Part shown: in pieces, positions 18,460-29,356 of the stretch
Layout: each line of letters starts with the position of its first letter
Numbering within the stretch: position 1 is the stretch's first letter
Assembly: GCA_905479985.1 (NCBI GenBank)
Contig: CAJQOM010000003.1
Span: forward strand, 1-64,000
From: an uncultured Gammaproteobacteria bacterium
GTDB lineage: Bacteria; Pseudomonadota; Gammaproteobacteria; Nitrosococcales; Methylophagaceae
Length of the DNA stretch: 64,000 bases
Reading direction: 5' to 3'
Position numbers and translations under genes: made by a program
Notes under the pieces: model-generated
The model's database searches: none
What the model saw: only the letters and a program-made list of their open reading frames with translations
What the model was told of the DNA's origin: nothing

Positions 18460-18891
18460 TTAATCGTTTTCTGTACGGGTGTTGATGATGGCATAATCGT
18501 GCGTTATTTCTGCTGCTTTTCCAAGCATTAAGGAGGCTGAGCAGTATTTTTCTGCGGATAATTCTACCGCACGTTTCACTTGATTTTCTTTGATATTGTC
18601 GCCAGTGATAATGTAATGAATATGAATGTGGGTGAAAATTTTAGGTACTTTTTCGCTGCGTTTGCCAGAAATCTCTACAACACAATCATCAATATTTTGT
18701 CGTGACTTCTTTAACATTTCGACAACATCAAAATTGGTACACCCGCCTAAACCCAGTAATAGCAACTCCATAGGGCGCATTCCAGTACCGTGACCACCCC
18801 GTTCTTCAGGGCCATCCATAATGAGGCTGTGGCCTGTTCCAGACTCACCGATAAATTGCACGTCTTCTATCCATTTCACTCTTGCTTTCAT
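18460..18891 (-). CDS. OsmC family peroxiredoxin-like protein (YhfA type)
   Basis: A 143-residue OsmC-fold protein. The two conserved redox cysteines are in LGGCTNFDVVEML and EKYCSASLML. Members reduce organic peroxides with a thiol partner; the YhfA branch, next to crp in E. coli, is less characterised. Here too it is divergently transcribed from crp across a 130-bp spacer, which supports the YhfA assignment. Confidence 0.9.
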   Translation of the reverse strand: MKARVKWIEDVQFIGESGTGHSLIMDGPEERGGHGTGMRPMELLLLGLGGCTNFDVVEMLKKSRQNIDDCVVEISGKRSEKVPKIFTHIHIHYIITGDNIKENQVKRAVELSAEKYCSASLMLGKAAEITHDYAIINTRTEND

Positions 18892-18927
18892 TCGTTTATA
18901 ACCAATAGTTGATAAATTAGCTTAATT

Positions 18928-18956
18928 TTGACATATTTGGGCCGATATAGTTTAAA
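18928..18956 (+). promoter_or_regulatory. Candidate crp promoter
   Basis: TTGACA at 18928-18933 is a perfect -35 box, 17 bp upstream of TTTAAA at 18951-18956 as a -10 with four of six consensus bases. It lies about 70 bp before the crp start codon on the same strand. Confidence 0.45.
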
Positions 18957-19022
18957 AGAGCTTTGCAGTAGGTGAAACTCTTCGCTTTTTGACTATGGTT
19001 AATTTAAAAGGATGAGTAATAA

Positions 19023-19703
19023 GTGGATTATATAAAATACAAACAAATAGAAGAAGATTTAGCTGACTTTTTTCGCGTTTGCCATAGTAAACATTACACA
19101 GCCAAATCAACCCTAATTCGCCCTGGCGATTCTGCTGATACGCTTTATTACCTTCGTGAAGGCTCCGTTACGATTGTGATGGAAAATGAAGACGGCGAAG
19201 AGTTGATCGTTGCGCATTTGAATCAAGGTGACTTTATCGGTGAGATTGGTCTGTTTTCAGAAACAATTGATCGTACAGTGACTGTTCGTGCAAAAACAGA
19301 TTGTCGAACAGAAGAAATTACTTATCAACAAGTTCAAGCATTATCGACGACGACGTTGAAAGACTGCTACCCAAGCCTATTAACATTGTTGGCTGAAAAT
19401 ATGGCGAAACGGTTGTTATCGACAACACGAAAAGCCAGTGAATTAGCATTCTTAGATGTGACGGGTCGCGTTGCTGCAGCCTTAAAAGAGTTGTCTGCTC
19501 AGCCTGATGCGATGAAGCATGAAGAAGGTACACAAATTAAGGCAACACGCCAAGAAATTAGCCGTATGGTCGGTTGTTCTCGTGAAATGGCAGGTCGTGT
19601 ATTACGTACGTTGCAAGATCAAGGTTTGGTCTGGGCTCGTGGTAAAACAATGATCATTTACGATGAAGAACATCGTAAACCGAGTATTGTTGCTGAAAGC
19701 TAG
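19023..19703 (+). CDS. crp: Crp/Vfr/Clp family transcription regulator
   Basis: A 226-residue CRP from a GTG start. The nucleotide-binding domain has [10 protein letters not shown] and an Arg-Thr pair at the Arg82-Ser83 positions of E. coli CRP; the C helix has [15 protein letters not shown]; the recognition helix reads [10 protein letters not shown]. The key cAMP-contact Glu and Arg are kept and the Ser becomes Thr. STTRKAS and REMAGRVL also resemble the Xanthomonas c-di-GMP-responsive Clp, which however has Glu at the Thr position as I recall. Divergent from osmC and convergent with trpC, whose stop codon shares CTAG with its own. Confidence 0.93.
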   Translation: MDYIKYKQIEEDLADFFRVCHSKHYTAKSTLIRPGDSADTLYYLREGSVTIVMENEDGEELIVAHLNQGDFIGEIGLFSETIDRTVTVRAKTDCRTEEITYQQVQALSTTTLKDCYPSLLTLLAENMAKRLLSTTRKASELAFLDVTGRVAAALKELSAQPDAMKHEEGTQIKATRQEISRMVGCSREMAGRVLRTLQDQGLVWARGKTMIIYDEEHRKPSIVAES

Positions 19704-20497
19704 CTGAATAATGTGCTGAGCTGATGGCCTGGGTCATCAGCTCGCATTAATGCTTCACCGATTAAAAAGCCGTTAACATCGTTATCGCGCATCAAAGCCA
19801 CATCCGCTGGCGTATGTATTCCACTTTCTGTAATGACCGTCTGGTTATCAGGTATCTGATTTAACAATTCCAATGTTGTTTCTAAGCGTGTTTCAAATGT
19901 GCTGAGATTTCGGTTATTAATGCCGATGAGCGGTAGGTTTAAGAGTAGGGCGCGTTCTAACTCAGCGGCATCATGGACTTCTACTAATACATCCATGTCT
20001 AGGTTTAATGCTAAGTCGGTCAGATCATTGAGTTGTTGGTCATTTAATGCTGACACGATTAATAAAATACAATCCGCGTTGATAGCCCGTGCTTCATAGA
20101 CTTGGTAAGGATCTATAATAAAGTCTTTGCGAATGACTGGCAGCGATGTGGCTGCTCTTGCCTGTTCTAAATAAGCTTCATCACCTTGGAAAAAATCTCT
20201 ATCAGTCAGGATCGATAAACAGGCTGCGCCATGCTGCTCATATGACTTTGCAATCTCAGCGGGCATAAAATTGGCTCTTAATAAACCTTTGCTGGGTGAG
20301 GCTTTCTTTATTTCGGCAATGACAGCGGCTTTTCCAGCATTCACTTTTGCTTCGATGGCCGTTACAAATCCTCTCGGCGCATCGGCATCTTCAGCGTGTG
20401 CCATCATTTGTTGTAGCGAGACTGTTTGACTGCGTTGGGCAATTTCTTGCTGTTTGCGATCTAATATTTTTTTTAGGATATCGGGTGTGTCAGCCAT
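19700..20497 (-). CDS. trpC: Indole-3-glycerol phosphate synthase
   Basis: A 265-residue TrpC without a fused TrpF domain. [14 protein letters not shown] carries the catalytic lysine, then [41 protein letters not shown] and [12 protein letters not shown]. It closes the indole ring in tryptophan synthesis. The last gene of the minus-strand rpe-(gph)-trpEGDC cluster, 32 bp after trpD. Confidence 0.97.
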   Translation of the reverse strand: MADTPDILKKILDRKQQEIAQRSQTVSLQQMMAHAEDADAPRGFVTAIEAKVNAGKAAVIAEIKKASPSKGLLRANFMPAEIAKSYEQHGAACLSILTDRDFFQGDEAYLEQARAATSLPVIRKDFIIDPYQVYEARAINADCILLIVSALNDQQLNDLTDLALNLDMDVLVEVHDAAELERALLLNLPLIGINNRNLSTFETRLETTLELLNQIPDNQTVITESGIHTPADVALMRDNDVNGFLIGEALMRADDPGHQLSTLFS

Positions 20498-20529
20498 TAT
20501 TTATCTTTGGTTATTTTAGTTATCAGGGT

Positions 20530-21543
20530 TTAAGTATTGCTACAGGTAACGAGGTCTTGTAGTTTTTGTTTTGCTTGGCCATTATCTATGACGGTTTTAG
20601 CTCGCTGAATACCATCAACTAGGCTTGGGACTAAATCTGCAGCATAGATAGCTGCACCAGCATTGAGGACAACAATATCGCGTGCTGGGCCTATCTCACC
20701 ATCAAATACTGCATTGATGACGGCTAAGCTTTCTTGGGCATTATGAATGGCGAGCTGAGTCACTGGCGTGCGTTGCATTCCAAACTGTTCTGGTTCAATC
20801 TGATAACAGGAAATCTCGCCGTCTTTGAGTTCAGCAATATGTGTCGCTGAACCAATACTGATTTCATCTAAGCCATCTTCGGCGTGAACGACAAGCACGT
20901 GTTTACTGCCAAGTGTTTTGAGGACATTCGCCATCGGTTCAACCCATTTCTTATCAAATACGCCTAAGACTTGATGTTTTGCCTTAGCGGGATTGGTGAG
21001 TGGGCCTAATAAGTTGAAAATGGTTTTAATGCCCATTTCACGACGCGGGGTAATAGCATGTTTCATCGCACCATGATGTTTTTGGGCAAACATAAAACCG
21101 ACACCAATGCTTTCAATACAATGTTTGACTTGTTCTGGGCTAACATCGAGGTTTACGCCCGCGGCCTCGAGGACGTCGGCACTGCCAGAACTACTGCTAA
21201 TTGAACGGTTACCATGTTTGGCGACTTGGCCACCCGCTGCGGCGACAACAAATGCGGCGGCGGTTGACACATTAAAGGTGCTAGCGCCATCTCCGCCTGT
21301 GCCACAGGTGTCGACTAATGTTTGTGCTGAGATTTGTACCGGCGTAGCGAGTGAGCGCATGACGCTGGCTGCCGAGGCAATCTCTGTCACTGTTTCGCCT
21401 TTCATTTGTAGCGCGACTAAAAATCCGGCTATTTGGGCTGGCGTGGCCTCACCTGTCATGATTTGTTGCATGACGGCGGTCATTTGTTGATCGCTGAGGT
21501 CTTGTTGTTCTATTAAGACTTTAAGGGCTTGTTGGATATCCAT
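20530..21543 (-). CDS. trpD: Anthranilate phosphoribosyltransferase
   Basis: A 337-residue TrpD. The PRPP-binding [18 protein letters not shown] and [18 protein letters not shown] motifs are intact, as is [18 protein letters not shown]. It adds phosphoribose to anthranilate. It lies 11 bp after trpG and before trpC in one operon. Confidence 0.97.
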   Translation of the reverse strand: MDIQQALKVLIEQQDLSDQQMTAVMQQIMTGEATPAQIAGFLVALQMKGETVTEIASAASVMRSLATPVQISAQTLVDTCGTGGDGASTFNVSTAAAFVVAAAGGQVAKHGNRSISSSSGSADVLEAAGVNLDVSPEQVKHCIESIGVGFMFAQKHHGAMKHAITPRREMGIKTIFNLLGPLTNPAKAKHQVLGVFDKKWVEPMANVLKTLGSKHVLVVHAEDGLDEISIGSATHIAELKDGEISCYQIEPEQFGMQRTPVTQLAIHNAQESLAVINAVFDGEIGPARDIVVLNAGAAIYAADLVPSLVDGIQRAKTVIDNGQAKQKLQDLVTCSNT

Positions 21544-21554
21544 GGCACGCTCGG

Positions 21555-22133
21555 TTAACGGTCAAGAAAGTTCTTGAGCAAGGCATGGCCCTGTTCAGTC
21601 AGGATCGATTCAGGGTGAAACTGTACGCCTTCGATTGGCAAGGTTTTATGTTGGACGCCCATGATCTCATCGATGCTACCATCTTCATTTTGTGTCCAGG
21701 CTGTGACTTCAAAACAGTCGGGCAACGTGGCTTTTCTAATGACTAGTGAATGATAACGTGTTGCTTTAAAAGGGTTTCTTAACCCACTGAAAATACTGTT
21801 GTTATTATGAAATACAGGAGAGGTTTTTCCATGCATTATCTCGTTAGCGTGAACGATCTCGCCGCCGAAGGCTTGGCCGATAGATTGGTGCCCTAAGCAC
21901 ACACCAAGGATGGGTTTTTTGCCTGAAAAGTGCCGAATGACATCGAGTGATATACCGGCTTCATTCGGTGTGCATGGGCCGGGAGAAATCACAATTTTAT
22001 CTGGATTAAGGGCTTCAATTTCAGCGATGGTAATCTTGTCATTACGATGAACTTGCACATCAGCACCGAGTTCACCGAAGTATTGAACGAGGTTGTAAGT
22101 GAAGGAATCGTAATTATCTATCATCAATAACAT
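21555..22133 (-). CDS. trpG: Anthranilate synthase component II (glutaminase)
   Basis: 192 residues from the ATG at 22133, which begins [19 protein letters not shown], the invariant TrpG/PabA N terminus; the longer frame upstream runs through trpE and is not real. The triad is visible: Cys in [17 protein letters not shown], and His/Glu in [11 protein letters not shown]. It supplies ammonia to TrpE. It starts 13 bp after the trpE stop. Confidence 0.96.
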   Translation of the reverse strand: MLLMIDNYDSFTYNLVQYFGELGADVQVHRNDKITIAEIEALNPDKIVISPGPCTPNEAGISLDVIRHFSGKKPILGVCLGHQSIGQAFGGEIVHANEIMHGKTSPVFHNNNSIFSGLRNPFKATRYHSLVIRKATLPDCFEVTAWTQNEDGSIDEIMGVQHKTLPIEGVQFHPESILTEQGHALLKNFLDR

Positions 22134-22146
22134 TGCGTGATGGCCA

Positions 22147-23646
22147 TTATTTGTGTTGGTGTTGATTGAGGTCAAGGCCGGCTTCTGCCATCGACACGGC
22201 ACGGAATATAGCGCGTGCTTTATTCATGGTTTCTTGCCATTCCATTTCGGGCACAGAGTCGTAAACAATGCCCGCGCCAGCTTGAATATGCAGGGTATTA
22301 TCTTTGATGACGGCTGTACGAATCGCAATGGCGGTATCCATATTGCCAGACCAAGATAAATAACCGACTGCACCGGCATAAACACCCCGTTTGATCGGTT
22401 CCAATTCGTCAATAATTTCCATCGCCCTGACTTTGGCAGCGCCACTGACGGTACCGGCAGGGAAAGTCGCGCGTAATGCATCAATACAGGTCATATCGGG
22501 TATCACTTTACCCGTGACATTAGACACAATGTGCATTACGTGGGAATAACGTTCGATGATCATTTTGGCCGTCAGCTTAACGGTGCCTATTTGACTCACA
22601 CGGCCAGCGTCGTTACGGCCTAAGTCGATGAGCATGAGATGTTCTGCCAGTTCTTTGGGGTCAGCTAAAAGCTCTTGTTCTAGCGCTTTGTCTTCTTCAA
22701 CTGTTTTACCACGAGGTCGTGTGCCAGCAATGGGGCGAACGGTGACTTCATCTTCTTCCATCCGAACAAGGATTTCCGGTGATGAGCCAACGATATGGAA
22801 ATCATCTAAATTGAGGTAATACATATAAGGCGACGGATTCAAGGTTCTTAATGAACGGTATAAATCCATTGCTCTTGCAGAAAAAGGAACTGACAGTCGT
22901 TGTGACAAAACGACTTGCATGATGTCACCATCAGTAATGTACTGTTTGGCCTTTTCAACGGCATCAATAAACCCATCATGGGTAAAGCAAGAGACGAAAT
23001 CAGACTCGTCGACGGTTTTGCTGATGTGTTGTGAGCCAAAGTTCGGTATTGCTGTACGTAGTCGTAGGGTTAATTCATCTAATGCTTGTTGTGCTGATTG
23101 ATAAGCATTATTTGTGCTTGGATCAGCATGAACAATCAGGAATAGTCGGCCAGAGAGGTTGTCAAAGACGATTAAATCATTTGAGACCATTAAGAGAATA
23201 TCTGGGCAGGCTAAAGGGTCCGGGTTCGGGCTCTCACCGAGTCGTGGTTCTATATATCGTACGGTGTCATAACCAAAATAACCGACAAGACCGCCATTAA
23301 AGCGTGGCAAATTGGCTAAATCAGGGACTTTGTATTGGTTTTTGTAGTTTTCTATCCATGACAAGGGATCATTGCTGGTTGCTTGATCAATAATCTCATC
23401 TTGGTGAATCGTGATAATGTCTTGGCCTGTGACTTTAATAACAGTGTCACACGGTAGGCCAATGATTGAATAACGGCCCCATTTTTCACCGCCATGGACA
23501 GATTCAAATAAATAAGAATAAGGTGCGTCGGCCAGTTTTAAATAGGTGCTCAGTGGTGTATCGAGATCGGCAAGAATTTCTCTGGCAACTGGAATACGGT
23601 TGTAACCTTGCTCGGCATATTGATCGAATTCAGCGCGCGTCATCAT
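22147..23646 (-). CDS. trpE: Anthranilate synthase component I
   Basis: A 499-residue TrpE. The N-terminal part has [18 protein letters not shown] with the tryptophan-feedback region, and the chorismate-binding domain has IGSSPEI-type [33 protein letters not shown], and [17 protein letters not shown]. It converts chorismate to anthranilate with TrpG. No leader peptide or attenuator was seen; the upstream gene is the gph remnant. Confidence 0.97.
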   Translation of the reverse strand: MMTRAEFDQYAEQGYNRIPVAREILADLDTPLSTYLKLADAPYSYLFESVHGGEKWGRYSIIGLPCDTVIKVTGQDIITIHQDEIIDQATSNDPLSWIENYKNQYKVPDLANLPRFNGGLVGYFGYDTVRYIEPRLGESPNPDPLACPDILLMVSNDLIVFDNLSGRLFLIVHADPSTNNAYQSAQQALDELTLRLRTAIPNFGSQHISKTVDESDFVSCFTHDGFIDAVEKAKQYITDGDIMQVVLSQRLSVPFSARAMDLYRSLRTLNPSPYMYYLNLDDFHIVGSSPEILVRMEEDEVTVRPIAGTRPRGKTVEEDKALEQELLADPKELAEHLMLIDLGRNDAGRVSQIGTVKLTAKMIIERYSHVMHIVSNVTGKVIPDMTCIDALRATFPAGTVSGAAKVRAMEIIDELEPIKRGVYAGAVGYLSWSGNMDTAIAIRTAVIKDNTLHIQAGAGIVYDSVPEMEWQETMNKARAIFRAVSMAEAGLDLNQHQHK

Positions 23647-23651
23647 TGTGC

Positions 23652-23789
23652 TTACAATAACCCTGCTAATTCGCCAAAGCTATCAATCACGCTATTTAGA
23701 TTTGATGACTGAATATGACAATCAGGCACGCTATCATCTAGCGTGCCGTCAGAGTCAATCAGGATCATTTTGGATTTGTTTAACGCCAT
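23652..23789 (-). pseudogene. gph: Remnant of phosphoglycolate phosphatase gene gph
   Basis: A 45-codon frame just upstream of trpE. It contains MILIDSDGTLDDSVPD, the HAD motif I and N terminus of Gph, and ends [12 protein letters not shown], which resembles the C terminus of Gph proteins. The remaining ~170 residues (cap domain, motifs II-IV) are absent, so an in-frame internal deletion is the simplest explanation. It lies exactly where rpe-gph-trpE has the intact gene in related bacteria. The short frame is still open, but it cannot fold as a phosphatase. Confidence 0.7.
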
Positions 23790-23807
23790 TATTTAAACTT
23801 ATTCGGT

Positions 23808-24500
23808 TTAAATTTTAGCTTGTGCTAATTCAGCGCGTAATGCGGCAATGATTGTTTGATAGTCATTGGCATCACTCGCTTGTGCTGCATTAAATACCGC
23901 TGAGCCAGCGACAAAAGTACGTGCACCTGCTTCTGCGATTTCACGGATGTTTTTCACATTGACACCGCCATCGATTTCTAAATCAATGTCGTAGCCACTT
24001 TCGTCAATCATTTTACGTGCTTGACGTAGTCTATCTAGCGTATGCGGGATGAAAGACTGACCACCAAAACCTGGGTTAACAGACATTAATAAGATGCGGT
24101 CTACTTTATCCATGACATGTTCAGCTAAAGATAAAGGCGTTGCTGGGTTGAAAACGAGACCTGTTTTGCAGCCTTCGTTTTTAACAAGCTGTAAGCTACG
24201 ATCTATATGATCAGATGCTTCAGGGTGGAATGTGATAAAGCTAGCGCCAGCTTTAGCAAAATCAGGGATAATGCGATCGACAGGTTTAACCATAAGGTGG
24301 ACGTCGATTTCAGCTGTTACACCATGCTTGCGTAATGCTTCACACACTAGAGGACCAATGGTGAGGTTGGGAACATAGTGGTTATCCATGACGTCGAAGT
24401 GAACAATGTCAGCACCTGATGCAAGGACGTTATCGACTTCTTCGCCTAAGCGCGCAAAGTCAGCAGATAAGATGGACGGAGCAATTTGAAAATCAGCCAT
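23808..24500 (-). CDS. rpe: Ribulose-phosphate 3-epimerase
   Basis: A 230-residue Rpe. [57 protein letters not shown] and [12 protein letters not shown] cover the metal and phosphate binding residues. It interconverts ribulose- and xylulose-5-phosphate in the pentose phosphate pathway (and in ribulose-based C1 metabolism). First gene of the rpe-trp cluster; transcribed away from the DUF3530 gene. Confidence 0.97.
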   Translation of the reverse strand: MADFQIAPSILSADFARLGEEVDNVLASGADIVHFDVMDNHYVPNLTIGPLVCEALRKHGVTAEIDVHLMVKPVDRIIPDFAKAGASFITFHPEASDHIDRSLQLVKNEGCKTGLVFNPATPLSLAEHVMDKVDRILLMSVNPGFGGQSFIPHTLDRLRQARKMIDESGYDIDLEIDGGVNVKNIREIAEAGARTFVAGSAVFNAAQASDANDYQTIIAALRAELAQAKI

Positions 24501-24653
24501 AGTGATACTCTCTATAAAGTTATATTAATAGGTCTTGCTGTCAAAACAGCTTATTTTATCGTAGTTAGCGGGTTTTTTCAGCTTTTGTAAAATGGTATAG
24601 CTGATTATACTGCCCACTGTATTCAATTTCGTTTAGATTGAGAGAAGTGTATT

Positions 24654-25631
24654 TTGAAACAGATTTATGTTGTTTTTCTTTATTGTTTAGTGAGTTGGTC
24701 TGCTTTTGCGGCTGATGATATGACAGATATGGGCGATGAATCATCCATTGAAACGGGTGTTGTTGAGATTGATGGCGCTGCTGAGACTGATTCAAAGTCC
24801 AGTATGATGCGTCAAATTAGTCCGGTGGCGGGCTATCAGGCTTTGTCGGTGGCGGGTCAAGATATTGATGCGGCTTATCTCGAAGAAAGCTTGGGCGAAC
24901 GCTATGGCGCTATCGTATTGTTCCATGATCAAGGCGAGGCTTTTGAAAGTAATGGTGTGATTACGCCGTTACGGCATCAACTGGCAGAGCATGGTTGGTC
25001 GACATTAACCTTAACCTTTGATTTGCCCTTTGAGCCCAATGTAATGCTATCTGCGTCATTAGATAAAGAAGCGATGTCAGCTGAGGGTGAGGAGACTGAC
25101 GATGTTGACGCGTCTGATGAAGAAGCTGAAGCTGAAGCACAAGAGACAGAAGATGCGAGCGGTGACGTTAATGATGATGTCATTGATAACACAGCGATGA
25201 AAGCCGATTTGCCGCCAGTGCCTAATTTAGAACGAATTGAGGCGGCATTGGCGATGTTGCAAGCGAAAGGGATTAAGCAGGTGATATTTCTAGGTCATGG
25301 CAAAGGGGCTGAGGTGGCAATTGACATGTTAGATTCGCAAACCTTGCCTGTTGCGGGTTTAATTCTGGTTGGTTTGTCTGATGTGGACGTCGATGATGAT
25401 TTTAAAGGCCTCGAAATTCCTGTGTTAGAAGTCTATGGTACACAAGATTTACCGGGTGTTGCGATGGCGATTAAACAACGTAAAGCCAGTATGAAGCGGG
25501 TTGCTAAGCCTAATTATGCGGTACGACAAATTTTAGGGGCTAATCATGTATTTTATGGTTTAGAACCGATGTTATTGATGACAGTACGTTCTTGGTTGAA
25601 AGCGACGTTTATTAAGCCTGGTAGAAAGTAG
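24654..25631 (+). CDS. Exported DUF3530-like alpha/beta hydrolase protein
   Basis: 325 residues from a TTG start preceded by GAGAAG; no ATG fits the clear signal peptide (hydrophobic stretch ending SAFA-AD). The fold matches DUF3530: AIVLFHDQGEAFES, ITPLRHQLAEHGWSTLTL, and IFLGHGKGAEVAID at the nucleophile elbow, where Ser is replaced by Gly-His-Gly-Lys-Gly so no catalytic serine is evident. A very acidic insert lies at about residues 138-183. It abuts the methyltransferase-like gene with no spacer. Periplasmic; function unknown. Confidence 0.7.
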   Translation: MKQIYVVFLYCLVSWSAFAADDMTDMGDESSIETGVVEIDGAAETDSKSSMMRQISPVAGYQALSVAGQDIDAAYLEESLGERYGAIVLFHDQGEAFESNGVITPLRHQLAEHGWSTLTLTFDLPFEPNVMLSASLDKEAMSAEGEETDDVDASDEEAEAEAQETEDASGDVNDDVIDNTAMKADLPPVPNLERIEAALAMLQAKGIKQVIFLGHGKGAEVAIDMLDSQTLPVAGLILVGLSDVDVDDDFKGLEIPVLEVYGTQDLPGVAMAIKQRKASMKRVAKPNYAVRQILGANHVFYGLEPMLLMTVRSWLKATFIKPGRK

Positions 25632-26435
25632 ATGCGCTTGTATGATGGGTTAGTTGTTCATCAATCCCAGTCTGATGATGGTGTGATTGAGGTCGTGGAT
25701 GATGGTGATATTCGCTCTTTACATTTTGGGACGTTTCCACGGCAAAGCTGTATGTCGATGGAAGTACCACATACACTAACACTGACGTATACCGAAGCAA
25801 TGATGGCGGCATTATTGCTCAATTCTAAGCCACAACGCATTTTGGTTGTGGGCCTAGGCGGTGGTTCGTTGGTAAAGTATTTACTCCATCATTTTCCTGA
25901 GTGTCAGATTGATGTGGTGGAATATCGGGAAGATGTGGTTAAGGTGGCGCATGGTTATTTTCAAGTACCTGAATATGACGATCGGTTGAACATTCATGTC
26001 GGTGATGGTTATTTATTCGTACAAGAACAGTTTTATAAAGATGACGTTGGCTACGATATGTTGTTAGTTGATGCTTATGATCATATTGGTATGGCGGCGA
26101 GTGTGGGTATTCAAGCTTTTTTTGATGCCTGTGCGGGGTTGTTGACGCCAAGTGGTGTGATGAGTATTAATCTATGGGGTACTAATCGACCGATGTTTAA
26201 GCAATCGATGGCGCGGATTAATGACAGTTTTGAAGGACGAAGTCTCACCTTGCCGGTTGAAGATAAAGGGAATGTGATTTGTTTGGCCACTAAGCAGTTG
26301 GTCACGCAATCAAAGTTGAAACGGTTGAAGAGGTCAGTGGATGATTTGGAAGCACAATTTCAAATTAATTTGCCAAAATCGTTATATGAATTAACGCGGC
26401 GTAATCGACCGATAATCGGTAAGCTGTTTTTTTAG
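25632..26435 (+). CDS. Spermidine synthase-like methyltransferase-fold protein
   Basis: A 267-residue protein with a SpeE-like Rossmann fold: RILVVGLGGGSLVKYLLHHF binds the adenosyl cofactor, IDVVEYREDVVKVA the ribose, and DMLLVDAYDHIGMA follows. No polyamine-synthase GGGDG signature is complete, so calling it a true spermidine synthase would be unsafe. It starts immediately after the DUF3530 stop and is followed by an L,D-transpeptidase gene, so the three are likely co-transcribed. Confidence 0.75.
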   Translation: MRLYDGLVVHQSQSDDGVIEVVDDGDIRSLHFGTFPRQSCMSMEVPHTLTLTYTEAMMAALLLNSKPQRILVVGLGGGSLVKYLLHHFPECQIDVVEYREDVVKVAHGYFQVPEYDDRLNIHVGDGYLFVQEQFYKDDVGYDMLLVDAYDHIGMAASVGIQAFFDACAGLLTPSGVMSINLWGTNRPMFKQSMARINDSFEGRSLTLPVEDKGNVICLATKQLVTQSKLKRLKRSVDDLEAQFQINLPKSLYELTRRNRPIIGKLFF

Positions 26436-26458
26436 TTTGTGGGTGCATTGAGTTGATA

Positions 26459-27022
26459 ATGAAACATATTTTTTCTGTTCTGATGTTAGCTGTTTTGGCT
26501 TTGACGTCTGGTTATGTGTCTGCAAAAACGGACGAAATTTCGCTATTGTTATCGCGGTCGACGCATACCTTATATGTTAAAAAAGGCACGTTTATTTTAA
26601 AAAGTTATAAGGTTGCATTGGGTAGTGGCGGCCGTGCGGGTAAGTTGCGTGAAGGCGACGGCCGGACGCCGATGGGTAAGTATAAGATTATGCAGGTGCG
26701 TGATAGTGGCCGTTTTCATTTATTTATGCAGTTGAATTATCCGAGTATTCAAGATGCCAAGCAGGCTTACATCAACAAATTAATCACACGTAATGAATAC
26801 AGAACGGTATTAGATGCCCATATTTTTGGTCAATTACCACCGCAAAACTTGCCTTTAGGCGGCGCGATTGGGATTCATGGGATTGGTCTTGAAAATCAGG
26901 AAAAGTTGAAAATACATCAGAATATCGATTGGACAGAAGGATGTATCGCCTTGCGAAATGCCGAGGTGGAAGAGTTGAGTCAATATGTCTCGATCGGGAC
27001 CGAAATCCATATCGTTGATTAA
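26459..27022 (+). CDS. L,D-transpeptidase (YkuD/ErfK family)
   Basis: 187 residues from the ATG at 26459; it opens with a signal peptide (MKHIFSVLMLAVLALTSGYVSA). The YkuD catalytic motif is present as IHGIGL followed by IDWTEGCIALRN with the catalytic Cys. It would cross-link peptidoglycan or attach lipoprotein in the periplasm. It has no LysM domain. The gene lies 23 bp after the methyltransferase-like gene. Confidence 0.88.
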   Translation: MKHIFSVLMLAVLALTSGYVSAKTDEISLLLSRSTHTLYVKKGTFILKSYKVALGSGGRAGKLREGDGRTPMGKYKIMQVRDSGRFHLFMQLNYPSIQDAKQAYINKLITRNEYRTVLDAHIFGQLPPQNLPLGGAIGIHGIGLENQEKLKIHQNIDWTEGCIALRNAEVEELSQYVSIGTEIHIVD

Positions 27023-27105
27023 AGCGTTGATTCTTTATTAGGTCAATTTTGGGTTTGTTATAGAATAGCGGCTTTAAATGACAATAACGACAAAATTGAG
27101 CTTTT

Positions 27106-29286
27106 ATGCACGCTGCACCTGACCTTTTTTCTTACCGACAATACTGGGCACACCGTTTTGGTGTGGCTGAACAATTGCCGATCTCACGTGAAGAAATGGA
27201 TGATCTTGGCTGGGATAGTTGTGACATTATCTTAGTCTCAGGCGATGCATATGTCGATCACCCTAGCTTTGGTATGGCATTAATTGGCCGACTGTTGGAA
27301 TCGCAAGGTTTCCGAGTGGGTATTATCTCTCAGCCTGATTGGACCAATACCGACGATTTTAAACAGCTGGGCCAGCCGAATCTATTTTTTGGCGTCACGG
27401 GCGGCAATATGGATTCGATGGTCAATCGTTATACCTCGGATCGCCGTATTCGTCACAATGATGCTTACACAGCCAGTGGCGAGGGCGGCAAGCGTCCAGA
27501 CCGGTGTGTGGTGCCTTATAGCCAGCGCTGTCGTGAAGCCTATAAAGGTGTGCCGATTATTATTGGTGGCATTGAAGCGAGTCTTCGTCGTATTGCCCAT
27601 TATGATTATTGGTCAGAAAAAGTCCGTCGAAGTGTCATTATGGATTCAAAAGCGGATTTATTGGTTTATGGTAATGGCGAACGGCAAGTGGTTGAAATTG
27701 CCCATCGTTTGGCTAACAAAGAATCAGTAAAAGACTTAACGGATATTCGTGGTACTGCTTTCGTGATGAAGCATGGTCAGCGCGAAGGATGGTGGGAAAA
27801 AGATTCAACGAGTGTGGATACACCGGGCAAGTTAAACCCACCGATGGATCCATATGAGATGAAAACAGCAGAGAGCTGTGAAGACTCAAAACAAGCTGAA
27901 GCTGGATCTGGATCTGGCAAAAGAGAAGATGGTGCACAAGTGATTCAAATTCATTTCAAGCGTGCTGAAATGAAAGACAAGTCACATACTGTTGTGCGTT
28001 TGCCGCCTTATGGTGAAGTGAAAGCTGACAGGGTGTTGTATGCCCATACCTCTCGGATATTACATTTAGAAACTAATCCGGGTAATGCCTTGGCGTTGGT
28101 GCAACAACATGGCGAGCGGGATGTGTGGTTAAACCCACCGCCGATACCATTAACAACACCTGAAATGGATGGTGTCTTTGATTTATCTTATAGTCGTGTA
28201 CCGCATAAATCATACGGCGATCAAAATATTCCCGCTTATGAAATGATCCGGTTTTCGGTCAATATTATGCGCGGTTGCTTCGGTGGCTGTACTTTCTGTT
28301 CGATTACCGAGCATGAAGGCCGAATTATTCAAAATCGATCAGAAGATTCGATCATCAAAGAAGTCGAAGCGATTCGGGATACCACGCCCGGCTTTACCGG
28401 TGTTATTTCCGACTTAGGTGGTCCAACAGCGAATATGTATCGCTTGGCCTGTAAAAGTGAAGTGATTGAAGCCAGTTGTCGCCGTTTATCATGTGTTTAC
28501 CCAAGTATTTGTAAAAATTTAAATACCGACCATACGCCATTGATTAATCTCTATCGTCGGGCACGTGCTTTGCCGGGTATTAAGAAAATTTTGATTGCAT
28601 CAGGTTTGCGTTATGACTTGGCCGTGTTATCACCTGAGTATGTCAAAGAGCTGGTGACACATCATGTTGGTGGCTACTTAAAAATTGCGCCGGAACATAC
28701 CGAAGAAGGCCCGCTAGATCAAATGATGAAACCGGGTATTGGTACTTATGACAAGTTCAAAGCCATGTTTGAGAAGTATTCTAAGGCGGCCGGTAAAGAA
28801 CAATATTTAATTCCGTACTTTATTGCTGCCCATCCGGGGACGACGGATAAAGATATGATGAACTTGGCGCTCTGGCTTAAACGTAATGACTTTAAAGCAG
28901 ACCAGGTGCAAGCTTATCTGCCATCACCGATGTCAGCGGCTGCGGCAATGTATCACTCTGGCAAAGATACGTTGAAAAAAGTGAAGCGTAATGGCGGTGA
29001 TATTGTGGTGCCAAAAGGCATTAAAGTTCGCCGTTTGCATAAAGCCTTTTTACGTTATCACGATCCGGAAAATTGGCCGATGTTACGTGAAGCGTTAGCC
29101 AAAATGGGTCGGGCTGATTTAATTGGTAACGGTAAAAAACATTTGATTCCAACTTGGCAACCAGCGGGGACTGGTGGGCAAGGAGAAGGTCGACGCGTTA
29201 GTGCTAAATCGGAGCAGGCGAAAGCACAGAGAATTCGGACGCAGCATGTGCGGGGTGGGAAGTTGACTCGGCGTCGGCAGAGGTAG
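27106..29286 (+). CDS. YgiQ family radical SAM protein
   Basis: A 726-residue YgiQ protein of expected length. The N-terminal domain has [22 protein letters not shown] and a B12-like region, the radical SAM core has the cluster-binding [19 protein letters not shown] (CxxxCxxC), and the C-terminal part has [20 protein letters not shown]. The tail is Arg/Lys-rich. The reaction is unknown. A small low-complexity segment ([12 protein letters not shown]) interrupts the middle. Confidence 0.92.
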   Translation: MHAAPDLFSYRQYWAHRFGVAEQLPISREEMDDLGWDSCDIILVSGDAYVDHPSFGMALIGRLLESQGFRVGIISQPDWTNTDDFKQLGQPNLFFGVTGGNMDSMVNRYTSDRRIRHNDAYTASGEGGKRPDRCVVPYSQRCREAYKGVPIIIGGIEASLRRIAHYDYWSEKVRRSVIMDSKADLLVYGNGERQVVEIAHRLANKESVKDLTDIRGTAFVMKHGQREGWWEKDSTSVDTPGKLNPPMDPYEMKTAESCEDSKQAEAGSGSGKREDGAQVIQIHFKRAEMKDKSHTVVRLPPYGEVKADRVLYAHTSRILHLETNPGNALALVQQHGERDVWLNPPPIPLTTPEMDGVFDLSYSRVPHKSYGDQNIPAYEMIRFSVNIMRGCFGGCTFCSITEHEGRIIQNRSEDSIIKEVEAIRDTTPGFTGVISDLGGPTANMYRLACKSEVIEASCRRLSCVYPSICKNLNTDHTPLINLYRRARALPGIKKILIASGLRYDLAVLSPEYVKELVTHHVGGYLKIAPEHTEEGPLDQMMKPGIGTYDKFKAMFEKYSKAAGKEQYLIPYFIAAHPGTTDKDMMNLALWLKRNDFKADQVQAYLPSPMSAAAAMYHSGKDTLKKVKRNGGDIVVPKGIKVRRLHKAFLRYHDPENWPMLREALAKMGRADLIGNGKKHLIPTWQPAGTGGQGEGRRVSAKSEQAKAQRIRTQHVRGGKLTRRRQR

Positions 29287-29356
29287 TCATTCCCGAGCTG
29301 TTGCTTATTCGGTTCTCAAATACCGGGGAATTAAGCTTATGTTGACCTAGTTTAGT

